From a virus, in the IMG/VR virus record IMGVR_UViG_3300022744_000022, positions 124,001 through 188,000 of that record: a stretch of DNA of 64,000 nt, one strand, 5' to 3'. Made by a program: the position numbers and the translations under genes. Positions 39,382 through 46,979 of the stretch are shown here, one piece after another; the stretch's first letter is position 1, and the number at the start of each line of letters is the position of its first letter. The notes under the pieces were generated by a model. That model was not told the origin of the DNA and made no database searches. It saw only the letters and a program-made list of their open reading frames with translations.

Positions 39382-39406
39382 AGTTTCTCTGCTCTCCGGT
39401 GTAGTA
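39378..39406 (+). promoter_or_regulatory. Full CTAGAGTTT-N12-GTGTAGTA promoter
   Basis: Both elements perfect; the octamer ends 5 nt before the ATG at 39412. Confidence 0.8.
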
Positions 39407-39411
39407 CCAAC

Positions 39412-39696
39412 ATGTACCGCACCGTCGAAGAACTGGCAACAGACCTCGTGGACGACGACCGTACCTCTTTCACGTTCGCGGAAGCGGACGAGCTGGCGGA
39501 GACGCTTCAAGTCACGACCGCCAAGGTGATCCGTGACCTCAAGGCGTATGGGCTGACTTACGAAGGCCGTCCGAACGAGAAGTCGGTTCGCGGGTTCACC
39601 TCAAACCCGCATGACCGTTGGTACGGTCCGGGCTCAAGTCCCACGCATGGCGGCTCGGGCTGGGAACAGATCGCTGGTTTCGGAGGTCGGGAATGA
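39412..39696 (+). CDS. Phage protein with SP/GGSG end
   Basis: 94 residues. An N-terminal helix-turn-helix-like part (FTFAEADELAETLQVTTAKV) precedes a flexible PHDRWYGPGSSPTHGGSGW segment that recurs in phage small proteins. Probably leaderless (5 nt from the promoter octamer). Unknown function. Confidence 0.7.
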   Translation: MYRTVEELATDLVDDDRTSFTFAEADELAETLQVTTAKVIRDLKAYGLTYEGRPNEKSVRGFTSNPHDRWYGPGSSPTHGGSGWEQIAGFGGRE

Positions 39697-40022
39697 AACT
39701 CCGGATGTTCACTCGGGTTGGGGTCATCAGTGCGACCGGGAAGCGCCGAAGCCGCAATGTGAGCGCTCGCAAGTGCGTCTCGATCGAAGACCTCGTTCGA
39801 TGCTTTGAGCACAACCTCCGGTTCGTGACGGACCCTACGATTCAATCCATCCGTATCGATGTTCGCCGTCCGAGCAGCAACCCCGAACTGAAAGAGTTCG
39901 AGAACGACCCGGACGGGGACTTCTCCTGGCAGCACGACGCAAAGCTTTCGGCAGAAGTGGCCGGTGTGCTCAAGAACAAGTACCCCGAGCTGCCCGTGAC
40001 CATCGGGTACATTTTCGTATGA
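39693..40022 (+). CDS. Small alpha/beta protein
   Basis: 109 residues beginning in the ATGA overlap. Basic start (KLRMFTRVGVISATGKRRSR), later IRIDVRRPS and VTIGYIFV strands. Unknown. Confidence 0.65.
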   Translation: MKLRMFTRVGVISATGKRRSRNVSARKCVSIEDLVRCFEHNLRFVTDPTIQSIRIDVRRPSSNPELKEFENDPDGDFSWQHDAKLSAEVAGVLKNKYPELPVTIGYIFV

Positions 40023-41590
40023 AGCGCAAACCTAAAGAGACCAAGAAAGAGCGCAAGCAGCGCCTGGTCCAAGGGATCAAGGCGGCTCGCAACGCCCAGC
40101 CCGCAGCACCCCTGCACTTGGCCGATTCCGCCTACGTGGAAGCGATGCTGGACGGTTCCACTCGTCTGAATGTGGCTGCCGAAGTGGCGGCCGATCCCCG
40201 AGTCTCGATCTGGCTGCAACAGCTCGACAAGCGCATGGACCTGATCGCGAGTCGGGGCAGCGTTACCCGCAAGCAGTGTGACGTGATCCTGAGCATCGTC
40301 CAAGAGTGGGAGAACGCCAACGCCACCAATCGGTTCAAGTCCAAGGCGGAGGCCTCTGTCTCGGTGGCCCGGATGCTCGATAGCGTGATCAAAGCGCTCC
40401 CGAAATCCAAAGTCCCGCTCACCCCTGAGCAGATACGACGCGAGGCCGAAGACATCGGAGAGCTGTCTGACGCGATCCTAGACACCAAGTCCAACTTCGT
40501 GAAGACCGCCGGTCGGGTTGTACTCCCCGAGGGTCAAGCTGCCGTTGAAACTTACCTCTACTGCATGCAGAAGCTCATGGAGGGGGCCAACGGCATCGTC
40601 AAGGACTTGGACGACAAGGGTAAGCGTGCAGGTATCGAGGCAGCCCGGCAGATTTGGGCTCAAGCTCGGGACGCGAGGGTGTTCGAGATCCCCGCTCAGA
40701 TCTGGCAGAGCCAGCACCGCATTCACGAACAGCACTTCATGATGGCGATTGCCAAGCAACAGATCCCCCAAGAGGAAGCGCTGGAATTCCTGCGTGTGAA
40801 CGCACAGGTCCAACCCTTCCCGGAGAAGCTCCCGTTCGACTACTGCTACATCGGGCTCGGGGCTGGGGTCATGCTCGACTTGGCGCTGGCGAAGATGCGG
40901 ATCTCCGGTTCGGACAAGAAAGAGAACGTGGTGGGGGTGTGCTTACTCGGGTACCTGATCTGCGGTCCGAACAAGCAAGTCTACGAGATGCTCCACGTCA
41001 TCTTGGAGGACACCGACTTCTTTCTGCCGTTGGCCCAGCGCTACGATGGTTCATGGCCTTTCGGTGAGACTCTCGCGGCATGGCTCGTGGCTCAGATGGT
41101 GGACCTGATCAACGAGCACAACACCGTGGTAATCAACCACGAGCCCTCGCAGAAGATGAAGGCCGCTTACCGTAAGACCGGCAAAGGCGCTCCAGGCTTC
41201 CTCCCCCGGCCCTACTACACACTGCACCTGAAGCACTCGATCATTGACGAGTCCGAGCTTGAGCCCCGGAGCGAGAACGGTTTTGGCCGGACCCTGGCGT
41301 ACCGCTACGACCGACGGGGGCATGAACGCTGCTACGTGGCACGCGGCCCTCTACCCATTGACGAGAAGACCGAGAAGAAGCTGCTCAAGTACGGGTACCG
41401 CTTCATCGTGGGCAAGCCTGACGCTGAGGATGCCGCTCGGCTGGCCTACCGCAACTTCCCACCCAAACGCTCGGACGAGTGGATGGCGGTCAAGGTTCGC
41501 TGGATCGAAGACGTAGTGGTGGGAGACGAGAAGCTACCGTACATCCCGGCGGTCAGAGTTCCCGAGAAGCCTCAGGTGCTAGCCCCATGA
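40019..41590 (+). CDS. Large helical phage protein, unknown function
   Basis: 523 residues. A very basic N-terminal helix (KRKPKETKKERKQR), a long helical body (about 60-400), and a compact C-terminal domain with RPYYTLHLKHSIIDESEL and RRGHERCYVARGPLP. No conserved catalytic motif is recognised. It is the core of a gene group (39412 to 42323) joined by stop-start overlaps; a DNA- or RNA-associated role is a guess from the basic N-terminus. Confidence 0.7.
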   Translation: MKRKPKETKKERKQRLVQGIKAARNAQPAAPLHLADSAYVEAMLDGSTRLNVAAEVAADPRVSIWLQQLDKRMDLIASRGSVTRKQCDVILSIVQEWENANATNRFKSKAEASVSVARMLDSVIKALPKSKVPLTPEQIRREAEDIGELSDAILDTKSNFVKTAGRVVLPEGQAAVETYLYCMQKLMEGANGIVKDLDDKGKRAGIEAARQIWAQARDARVFEIPAQIWQSQHRIHEQHFMMAIAKQQIPQEEALEFLRVNAQVQPFPEKLPFDYCYIGLGAGVMLDLALAKMRISGSDKKENVVGVCLLGYLICGPNKQVYEMLHVILEDTDFFLPLAQRYDGSWPFGETLAAWLVAQMVDLINEHNTVVINHEPSQKMKAAYRKTGKGAPGFLPRPYYTLHLKHSIIDESELEPRSENGFGRTLAYRYDRRGHERCYVARGPLPIDEKTEKKLLKYGYRFIVGKPDAEDAARLAYRNFPPKRSDEWMAVKVRWIEDVVVGDEKLPYIPAVRVPEKPQVLAP

Positions 41591-41874
41591 TCTCTCATGC
41601 CCGCAAGCTTCATATCAACGGAGAGACCTACCACTGGACGGGCTCCAAAAACGGGATTGTGCTCGATCTCGGGGCACACGGTCGGTTCGAGGTCGGGCTC
41701 GAAGTGATCAATCCCGAGAATTACTGCTGGAGCGGCTGTTGCGATCCGGCCCCTCATCCGACACCTGGCCTCGCAAGTCACATCGCACGCATTCAACTGG
41801 CAACGGATCTCGTGTTGGAACCTGGTGTCGAGATTGACCACGTGTGGAAAGTCACATCCGTGAGGAAGCTGTGA
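41587..41874 (+). CDS. Small beta-rich protein
   Basis: 95 residues in ATGA overlap with the gene before it. Strand-rich, with CWSGCCDPAPHP in the middle, possibly a metal site. Unknown. Confidence 0.65.
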   Translation: MISHARKLHINGETYHWTGSKNGIVLDLGAHGRFEVGLEVINPENYCWSGCCDPAPHPTPGLASHIARIQLATDLVLEPGVEIDHVWKVTSVRKL

Positions 41875-42323
41875 CGGTACGGATCCTCACGAACTTCCTG
41901 ACTCAAGTGGACATTGAGCAGCTCTTGCTCTTTGCTGAACAAGGTAACTTCGAGCCCGGCCGTCAAGGCACTGGCTACGTCAAGGCGTGCATCCCGCCCC
42001 AACTCTTTCCCGAGCTACGCAAAGACTCGCTCAAGCAGCTCGGGGCAACCCTGGACGTTGGGCACGACTGCTATCTCGTACGGTACGGGGTGAACACCTG
42101 GATCCCGTCTCACAAGGATGATGCCCCGCTTGCTCAAGAGCACCACCGCCTCAATGCCATGGTCACGATGCCCGAACGAGGTGGCCAGCTCATCGTGGAA
42201 GGCCAGTCCATCGAGCTTGCAGTCCGCGATGCCTACGTTTTCCGACCGGACCTTCAGGAGCACGAGGTGCAACGTGTCGAAGCCGGTGTACGGCTCATTT
42301 GGTCCGTTGGCGTTCTGGTCTAA
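41871..42323 (+). CDS. 2OG-Fe(II) dioxygenase-like protein
   Basis: 150 residues from the GTG at 41871. YLVRYGVNTWIPSHKDD (H-x-D), RLNAMVTMPERGGQLIVEG and LQEHEVQRVEAGVRLIWS (second His and Arg) follow the double-stranded beta-helix pattern of prolyl-4-hydroxylase-type dioxygenases. The substrate (protein, nucleic acid) is unknown. Coupled to the gene before it by GTGA. Confidence 0.75.
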   Translation: MTVRILTNFLTQVDIEQLLLFAEQGNFEPGRQGTGYVKACIPPQLFPELRKDSLKQLGATLDVGHDCYLVRYGVNTWIPSHKDDAPLAQEHHRLNAMVTMPERGGQLIVEGQSIELAVRDAYVFRPDLQEHEVQRVEAGVRLIWSVGVLV

Positions 42324-42337
42324 CCCCTGAGCCCTTC

Positions 42338-42727
42338 ATGAAACCCAACCAACTCTTGGTTCACCGTCTCTGGTCCCTCTGGAACCCCGTGGCAGCCCTG
42401 GGCTTACGCCCCAAGGACGTAGGGCGCTTTGGCCAAGTAGAGCCTCTGACGACCTTCCGAGAAGACCGCCGGGGCATCAAGTACCATCAGGGCCGGATCC
42501 ACTACTTCGTGCAGTGTCTCCGAGACGGCATCGAGTTGGATCCGATTTCCATCGACAACGATTGTGGGCACAACCTGATCCTGCCTATCCCCGTTGTGCT
42601 CGACGGCAACCACAGATTCATCGCGCACATCCTCCTGGGGATCCCCCGGATCCCCGCCCATTACGGAGGTCGAGTGGACCTTCTGCGCTACCTGGAGGGG
42701 AAGCGGATGACGCCCCCGAAAGACTAG
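42338..42727 (+). CDS. ParB/Srx-like fold protein
   Basis: 129 residues. LPIPVVLDGNHRFIAHILLG and PAHYGG recall the ParB/sulfiredoxin-like fold (D-G-x-H-R segment), used for nucleotide or phosphate chemistry and DNA binding. Starts at an ATG 14 nt after the dioxygenase stop and ends in TAG. Function unproven. Confidence 0.65.
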   Translation: MKPNQLLVHRLWSLWNPVAALGLRPKDVGRFGQVEPLTTFREDRRGIKYHQGRIHYFVQCLRDGIELDPISIDNDCGHNLILPIPVVLDGNHRFIAHILLGIPRIPAHYGGRVDLLRYLEGKRMTPPKD

Positions 42728-42951
42728 CCAGCGTGGCAGTCGTAAGCGCCCGAGAATGTGGCGAGAATTCGTTCCGTGAATGTGGTGGGACGCCCTTCGG
42801 GGCACTGTGCCAAGGGGATGGGCAGGCTTTTCACTTGCTCGGCATCGAGCCCAACAGAGCTACCGCATGCCTCACAACGATACATTGACCAGCGGTAACC
42901 CTCGGTCTGAATCTGCGAATCTAGCTTGAACAGGTGTACTCGTTTGGCCAC
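42724..42951 (-). CDS. Small zinc-type protein
   Basis: 75 residues from a GTG exactly 6 nt after a GTGTAGTC box. CEACGSS and CPEG form a probable zinc ribbon, and a second His/Cys end is at YDCHAG. The longer TTG reading is disfavoured by promoter spacing. Unknown function. Confidence 0.65.
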   Translation of the reverse strand: MAKRVHLFKLDSQIQTEGYRWSMYRCEACGSSVGLDAEQVKSLPIPLAQCPEGRPTTFTERILATFSGAYDCHAG

Positions 42952-42957
42952 AGACAA

Positions 42958-42965
42958 GACTACAC
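42958..42965 (-). promoter_or_regulatory. GTGTANNN start-proximal promoter
   Basis: GTGTAGTC on the minus strand ends 6 nt before the GTG at 42951. Confidence 0.6.
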
Positions 42966-43010
42966 CAAAAGCGCTTGGATCTGGTGCTGCCGTGCGCTAC
43001 AGAGCACAGA

Positions 43011-43139
43011 AGGTGGGTTTGAGGCGGGATAGCGCCCCACGGTCGAGACTCCCCAGTCCTTGGCCCGGCCGCTATTCCGCCTCAAACCCATCTAGACGCT
43101 TGACGCCTCGTTCTGGACCGTGTTAGGCAGGGAACACGG
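43011..43139 (+). ncRNA. Candidate structured RNA: 24-bp stem plus a second hairpin
   Basis: 43011-43034 pairs with 43070-43093 over 24 bp (two G-U wobbles, no mismatches). The 35-nt apical part can form GACT-CCCC-AGTC. A second perfect 7-bp hairpin, CCGTGTT/AACACGG, lies at 43118-43139. No coding frame is visible in the about 225-nt gap between divergent genes. It could be a small RNA, a structured leader of the gene at 43183 or a DNA cruciform site. Strand is not determined. Confidence 0.55.
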
Positions 43140-43182
43140 ATCGCGCCCTACGGGCCCCGTCCGCACAACCTAAGGACACCAG

Positions 43183-43734
43183 ATGGGCCACCCCGCAGGT
43201 AGCTTCTGTTCCCTTTGTCTCAAATCTGAGTCAGAGGTCCCCCGCTTGATTGTGAGCGGCACGATGGCAGCGGTTTGCACCGAGTGCATTCAGCTCTGCA
43301 ACGAGATTTTGGAGGGGGACGACGAGCCTTTCACAGAGGAACCCCCGCCCCGCTACGTGGGTGGCGAGAGACCCCCTGTGCTCCCCGATACGCTCTCGAT
43401 CGAGCTGTTCTACCACGCCACCGAGGTGATGCTGAACACGTTGGTGCTCTCGGGAGAACCCCAGCCCTATAGTACGGTGGCCCCCATCGTGGGCTACCAC
43501 CACCGGGACCGGAACTTCTATCGCATGCTCGGGCGGTCCCTACGTGAGGACCACGCCGCTGGACGCCCCCTCAGGGCCTCCATGGTCATCAACAAGGCTC
43601 TGGGGATGCCTGGGCAGGCCTACTTCATGGTCTGCCGTGAGCTGGGCCTGGAAGTCCCCAAGGGCGGTGAAGCGGCCTTCTGGACTGCCCAGCTCGACCG
43701 CCTCGCCCTAGAGTTTTCCGAAGTCCAAGTGTAG
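43183..43734 (+). CDS. ClpX-type zinc-finger protein
   Basis: 183 residues. The first about 45 match the ClpX N-terminal zinc-binding domain: CSLC, EVPRLIVSG and VCTECIQLCNEIL. No AAA+ domain follows. Instead a helical/beta domain carries YHHRDRNFYRMLG and RASMVINKALGMPGQAYF. In ClpX this domain dimerises and binds adaptors such as SspB, so a free copy could decoy or recruit adaptors of the host ClpXP protease. AAGGA precedes the ATG. The last codons and TAG stop form the next promoter. Confidence 0.8.
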   Translation: MGHPAGSFCSLCLKSESEVPRLIVSGTMAAVCTECIQLCNEILEGDDEPFTEEPPPRYVGGERPPVLPDTLSIELFYHATEVMLNTLVLSGEPQPYSTVAPIVGYHHRDRNFYRMLGRSLREDHAAGRPLRASMVINKALGMPGQAYFMVCRELGLEVPKGGEAAFWTAQLDRLALEFSEVQV

Positions 43735-43736
43735 TA
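43708..43736 (+). promoter_or_regulatory. Full CTAGAGTTT-N12-GTGTAGTA promoter inside a coding end
   Basis: Both elements perfect; the TAG stop of the ClpX-finger gene is part of the octamer, which ends 6 nt before the ATG at 43743. Confidence 0.8.
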
Positions 43737-43742
43737 CCCTCC

Positions 43743-43961
43743 ATGAAAGCCCTCTTGAACACGGTCTTTGCAGACGCCGCCAAGTGCCTGCACCCCAAGG
43801 CTCAGACCAAGAAGTACGTGGGCTCCACCGAGACCTACCACTACTGTCCGGACTGCATGACGACCTGGGGCGGCGAAGAGGGCCCCCGGAAGGTTGCGTT
43901 GATCGCGGCGGCGGCCCGGTACGAAGAAAGCCTTCCGATCTGGGAGTCGAGTCTGCTCTAG
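43743..43961 (+). CDS. Small zinc-type protein
   Basis: 72 residues with CLHP and HYCPDCMTTWGG, a probable single zinc site. Near-leaderless (6 nt). Ends in TAG. Unknown. Confidence 0.7.
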   Translation: MKALLNTVFADAAKCLHPKAQTKKYVGSTETYHYCPDCMTTWGGEEGPRKVALIAAAARYEESLPIWESSLL

Positions 43962-43983
43962 GTGCGGATTTAGGGCGGCGGCG

Positions 43984-43991
43984 GTGTAGCC
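43984..43991 (+). promoter_or_regulatory. GTGTANNN start-proximal promoter
   Basis: GTGTAGCC ends 6 nt before the ATG at 43998. Confidence 0.6.
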
Positions 43992-43997
43992 TAAAGG

Positions 43998-44399
43998 ATG
44001 AGCACAGGCGTCAAACAAGTGATCGTGGTCCGTAAAGACCTCAACATGCGCAAGGGTAAAATTGCTGCCCAGGTTGCGCACGCGGCCATGATGTTCCTGA
44101 TCAAGCCCGCCGAGGTCTACTGGGCTACAGACACTGTGGCTTCGTTCAAGACCCTGGTGACCCCACACCAACACGCTTGGCTCACCGGGTCCTTCACGAA
44201 GGTCGTGCCTTACTGCAACTCCGAGGCCGAGTTACGCGACCTAATCCAGAAAGCCCGAGATGCAGGAGTTGTGGTTCACGAGTGTACAGACAACGGTCTC
44301 ACCGAGTTCCACGGGGTCAAGACGCTCACCTGTGCCGCTTTTGGTCCCGATCTACCGGCAGTTCTCGACCCGATCACCGGCCACCTGTCCTTGTTGTGA
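43998..44399 (+). CDS. PTH2-family peptidyl-tRNA hydrolase
   Basis: 133 residues. QVIVVRKDLNMRKGKIAAQ followed by VAHA is the full PTH2 signature, and a C-terminal DNGLTEF and TCAAFGPD match the active-site region (D-x-G-x-T). This copy keeps the residues that the paralogue at 6512 has changed, so it is the more likely active enzyme. It releases tRNA from peptidyl-tRNA. Near-leaderless behind GTGTAGCC. Confidence 0.88.
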   Translation: MSTGVKQVIVVRKDLNMRKGKIAAQVAHAAMMFLIKPAEVYWATDTVASFKTLVTPHQHAWLTGSFTKVVPYCNSEAELRDLIQKARDAGVVVHECTDNGLTEFHGVKTLTCAAFGPDLPAVLDPITGHLSLL

Positions 44400-44409
44400 T
44401 CAGAAACCC

Positions 44410-44438
44410 CTAGAGTTCTACCCTTCCCATGTGTAGTA
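44410..44438 (+). promoter_or_regulatory. CTAGAGTTC-N12-GTGTAGTA promoter with leader
   Basis: One change in the -35-like element; 18 nt follow the octamer before the ATG at 44457, including a GGGAGAGG site. Confidence 0.7.
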
Positions 44439-44456
44439 CCGGGAGAGGTTACGGCC

Positions 44457-45104
44457 ATGTCTCCCAAGTACCCCCGCACCTTTCATCTCCCGTACAGCCC
44501 TGGCGGCACGTCGGATGACCGTCGCCTGACGGACACCCGGTCGCTGATCGGTCGTCCGTTGGTCATCACTGAGAAAATGGACGGATCCAACGTGTCGATG
44601 GAGCGCCAAGGGTGCTTCGCTCGAAGCCACGCTTCGGCTCCGAACCACCCGAGCTTCGATGCCTTCAAGGCGTCCCATGCAGCGGTCAAACACCTGATCC
44701 CGGAAGGGGTCCAGGTGTTCGGTGAGTGGCTGTACGCCCTGCACAGCATCGGCTACCAGGCTCTCCCGAGCTACTTCCAGGTGTTCGGAGTGCGGGCCAA
44801 CGGGCTGTGGGCCTCGTGGGCGGAAGTCGAGCTGTGGGCTCAAGAGCTGGGCACCGTGACGGCCCCGCTGCTAGTCGGTCCCCGCTGCTTCGAGAACCAG
44901 AACGACCTTCAGGACTGCGTAGAGCAGTTGGTCCGCAAGCCCTCGGCCTGCGGGGGCGAGCGGGAAGGCTGTGTGGTTCGCCTGGCTGGCGAGTTCGCGG
45001 ATCAGGACTTCGGTACCTCGGTAGCGAAGTGGGTCCGAAAAGATCACGTCAACACGGACGACCACTGGAGCACCCAAGAGATCGTCAAGAACCGCTTGGG
45101 GTAA
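44457..45104 (+). CDS. RNA ligase (Rnl2-like family)
   Basis: 215 residues. Motif I ITEKMDGSN (nucleotidyl lysine), FGEWLYALHSI (motif III region), REGCVVRLAGEF (motif IV) and AKWVRKDHV (motif V) identify a covalent nucleotidyltransferase RNA ligase. It is short, as in compact phage ligases. It would seal RNA nicks, for instance after anticodon nucleases cut tRNAs. It has a leader with a ribosome-binding site, unlike its neighbours. Confidence 0.88.
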   Translation: MSPKYPRTFHLPYSPGGTSDDRRLTDTRSLIGRPLVITEKMDGSNVSMERQGCFARSHASAPNHPSFDAFKASHAAVKHLIPEGVQVFGEWLYALHSIGYQALPSYFQVFGVRANGLWASWAEVELWAQELGTVTAPLLVGPRCFENQNDLQDCVEQLVRKPSACGGEREGCVVRLAGEFADQDFGTSVAKWVRKDHVNTDDHWSTQEIVKNRLG

Positions 45105-45114
45105 AAACAACGAA

Positions 45115-45154
45115 ACACCGGAGAGGGGGCTAGAGTTTAGCCTCTCTCCGGTGT
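45115..45154 (+). terminator. Hairpin overlapping the next promoter
   Basis: ACACCGGAGAG pairs with CTCTCCGGTGT (11 bp), with GGGC/GCCT extending it. The right arm contains the promoter octamer start. It may end the RNA-ligase transcript and also hide or expose the promoter. Confidence 0.5.
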
Positions 45155-45158
45155 AGTA
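45130..45158 (+). promoter_or_regulatory. Full CTAGAGTTT-N12-GTGTAGTA promoter
   Basis: Both elements perfect; the octamer ends 6 nt before the ATG at 45165. Confidence 0.8.
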
Positions 45159-45164
45159 GTAATC

Positions 45165-45563
45165 ATGGGCCTGCCGCAACACCGCGTCGTTCACATTCTG
45201 CACCAAGGGCTTGCGCTCTGCGGCGCTGGACTGCCCAACAGTTGGCCCACAGCTCACCGCTGGGTGTCGATTGCGGACTACCCGAACGAGATCGGCAAGA
45301 ACAGCTTCTGTCACGAGTGTGAGGCGGTCATGACCATCCCGATCAAACAGCAAGAAGACCCTGAGCCCCCTTTCGAGGAGTGCTGCTTCTGCTTCAAATC
45401 CACACGGTTCTGGACCGTGCTGCCGGACCGCAAGGGCGGGGAGCAGGTAGCGTGCTGCCAACCGTGTTCCAAGCTCCACATCCCGTCGCAGGTGCCCTCA
45501 AAGCCCGACTGGTGTGCGGAAGCGCGTAAGAGGCGTCCCAGACTCTACCCGGGGCAACCATGA
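45165..45563 (+). CDS. Zinc-site protein (H...LCG...CxxC type)
   Basis: 132 residues. VVHILHQGLALCG and FCHECE repeat the layout of the proteins at 3075 and 38212, followed by CCFCF and CCQPC sites, so at least two zincs are likely. A Trp-rich segment lies between them. Near-leaderless. Ends in an ATGA overlap. Unknown role. Confidence 0.7.
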   Translation: MGLPQHRVVHILHQGLALCGAGLPNSWPTAHRWVSIADYPNEIGKNSFCHECEAVMTIPIKQQEDPEPPFEECCFCFKSTRFWTVLPDRKGGEQVACCQPCSKLHIPSQVPSKPDWCAEARKRRPRLYPGQP

Positions 45564-45853
45564 CCCGCCGTTCCGCAGTCATGCAGATCAGCTCGCAAGA
45601 GGTCTTCTGGGTCCCTGAGTCCAAGTGTGTGGACCTACCGGGGAAGCCGCTCAGGGTGTGGACCCTGGCGTCCCACTCGGACCCCAACACGAAGCCGAAG
45701 TTACCCATCACCCCACAGCACGGGTTCAACGCCTTCCTCGAAGACGAGAGGCATGACTGGACCTACCACATGCTCGGGGGAGAGCCTTGGCTCAGGTACA
45801 ACAGCCGAGTGCGAGATCACTCGGTCTGGATCCTCTGCGAGTTCAAGCCGTGA
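45560..45853 (+). CDS. Small Trp-rich protein
   Basis: 97 residues (VFWVPESKCVDLPGK; HDWTYHMLGGEPW). No family recognised. Overlaps both neighbours. Confidence 0.65.
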   Translation: MTRRSAVMQISSQEVFWVPESKCVDLPGKPLRVWTLASHSDPNTKPKLPITPQHGFNAFLEDERHDWTYHMLGGEPWLRYNSRVRDHSVWILCEFKP

Positions 45854-46275
45854 CCCCACAAGCCATCGATCAGGAACTCCGCCACCTTCGCTTGAAGTTC
45901 GAGCGCGAGCCCTCGGAGTTTCTCAAAGGACGCATCGCCCTCATGGAGCGGGTCCAAGAGGCGTGCCGAGCAGTCCAACCCGCTTCGATTCTAGAGGGGA
46001 GTTTGGCTGAGTGCCGTGATTGCAAAGGTTATGTGCCTGGCTTCATGGTCTTTGATTGGGTGTGGTTGGAGGGGTGGCCCTCGTACCCAGCCGAAAAGAA
46101 CGCTTTGGAGGAACGCTTTGGGAGTGGGGATCTCAGGGCAATTCTAGAGTTGTGTGTGCCTTGCCTAGAGGCTCGTTTGAAGCGCCCCCTCAGGACAGAG
46201 GATGTCTTGGCGATCCCTTTCAACGCTTGGCTTCTTACTCGACTTTATATCGCGAAATTGGGGCAAAATGATTGA
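45850..46275 (+). CDS. Helical protein with CRDCKG knuckle
   Basis: 141 residues, GTG start. Helical N-terminus, AECRDCKGYVPG and CVPC sites, and LEERFGSGDLRAILELC. Unknown function. Confidence 0.65.
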   Translation: MTPQAIDQELRHLRLKFEREPSEFLKGRIALMERVQEACRAVQPASILEGSLAECRDCKGYVPGFMVFDWVWLEGWPSYPAEKNALEERFGSGDLRAILELCVPCLEARLKRPLRTEDVLAIPFNAWLLTRLYIAKLGQND

Positions 46276-46588
46276 CCCTCACCTGTTCACGGTCGAGAGC
46301 TTGCTCAAAGCGTTGCTTGACGACGCATACGGCAACCGCGACATGTGGCGGCAGTTGGCAGAGATCATTCCGAACTACTTCCCGCCAAGCCCAAGACCTG
46401 AGGTCGAGGTTCAGCAAGTCCTACCTGAGTTGCAACCTAAATGCGTGGTGCGGGTAGGATCGTCGTTCTTGCGTTACTCAAAAGGGCCCCGCCAGGGTTT
46501 CTTTTGGGACCTATACGGGGACGACTTCCAGACTCCTGAACTGGCATTGCTTGCCCTTCTACAAGCGCCCGTTCCACCTATGCCTTAG
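46268..46588 (+). CDS. Unknown protein
   Basis: 106 residues. Helical start (FTVESLLKALLDDAYG), then a small domain with VVRVGSSFLRYSKGPRQGFFW. ATG in overlap with the gene before it. Unknown. Confidence 0.65.
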   Translation: MIDPHLFTVESLLKALLDDAYGNRDMWRQLAEIIPNYFPPSPRPEVEVQQVLPELQPKCVVRVGSSFLRYSKGPRQGFFWDLYGDDFQTPELALLALLQAPVPPMP

Positions 46589-46619
46589 AGATTCGTGAGG
46601 CGCGAGCCAGAGCCCTACG

Positions 46620-46979
46620 ATGAGCTACTCGTACACAGAACCACCCCCGTGTAACGAGTGCGGGATCTGTTGCACCACCAACCTGGAGTTTGGGCGAGGG
46701 GGCTACGTCCAGCTCACCGAAGCAGACTACGCACGGTTGCCTGAGAAGTATCGGCTCAAGGTCGTTCTTGAATCCGACCTCAATGTGGACCGGCTAGGGA
46801 TCAAAGGAACGCCTGAGACGGGGTACCGTTGCACGGCCCTCAAAGGGATCCCTAATCACAAGACTTCGTGCGACATTTACGAACAGCGCCCTACGGTTTG
46901 CCGGACCTTCGAGCGAGGATCACCGGATTGCCGTAAAGAACGTGCCAACTGGCTCTTCAACGATCGGAATCGTCCATGA
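46620..46979 (+). CDS. YkgJ-family cysteine cluster protein
   Basis: 119 residues. The start CNECGICC and later YRCTALKG, SCDIYEQRPTVCRTF match the YkgJ/CxxCxxCC zinc- or iron-chelating family, whose function is unknown. Overlaps the next gene by ATGA. Confidence 0.85.
   Translation: MSYSYTEPPPCNECGICCTTNLEFGRGGYVQLTEADYARLPEKYRLKVVLESDLNVDRLGIKGTPETGYRCTALKGIPNHKTSCDIYEQRPTVCRTFERGSPDCRKERANWLFNDRNRP

Noticed and set aside
40019-41590. Large helical protein as DNA polymerase, helicase or terminase
   Set aside because: No catalytic motif for any of these families is visible despite its length; left unassigned.
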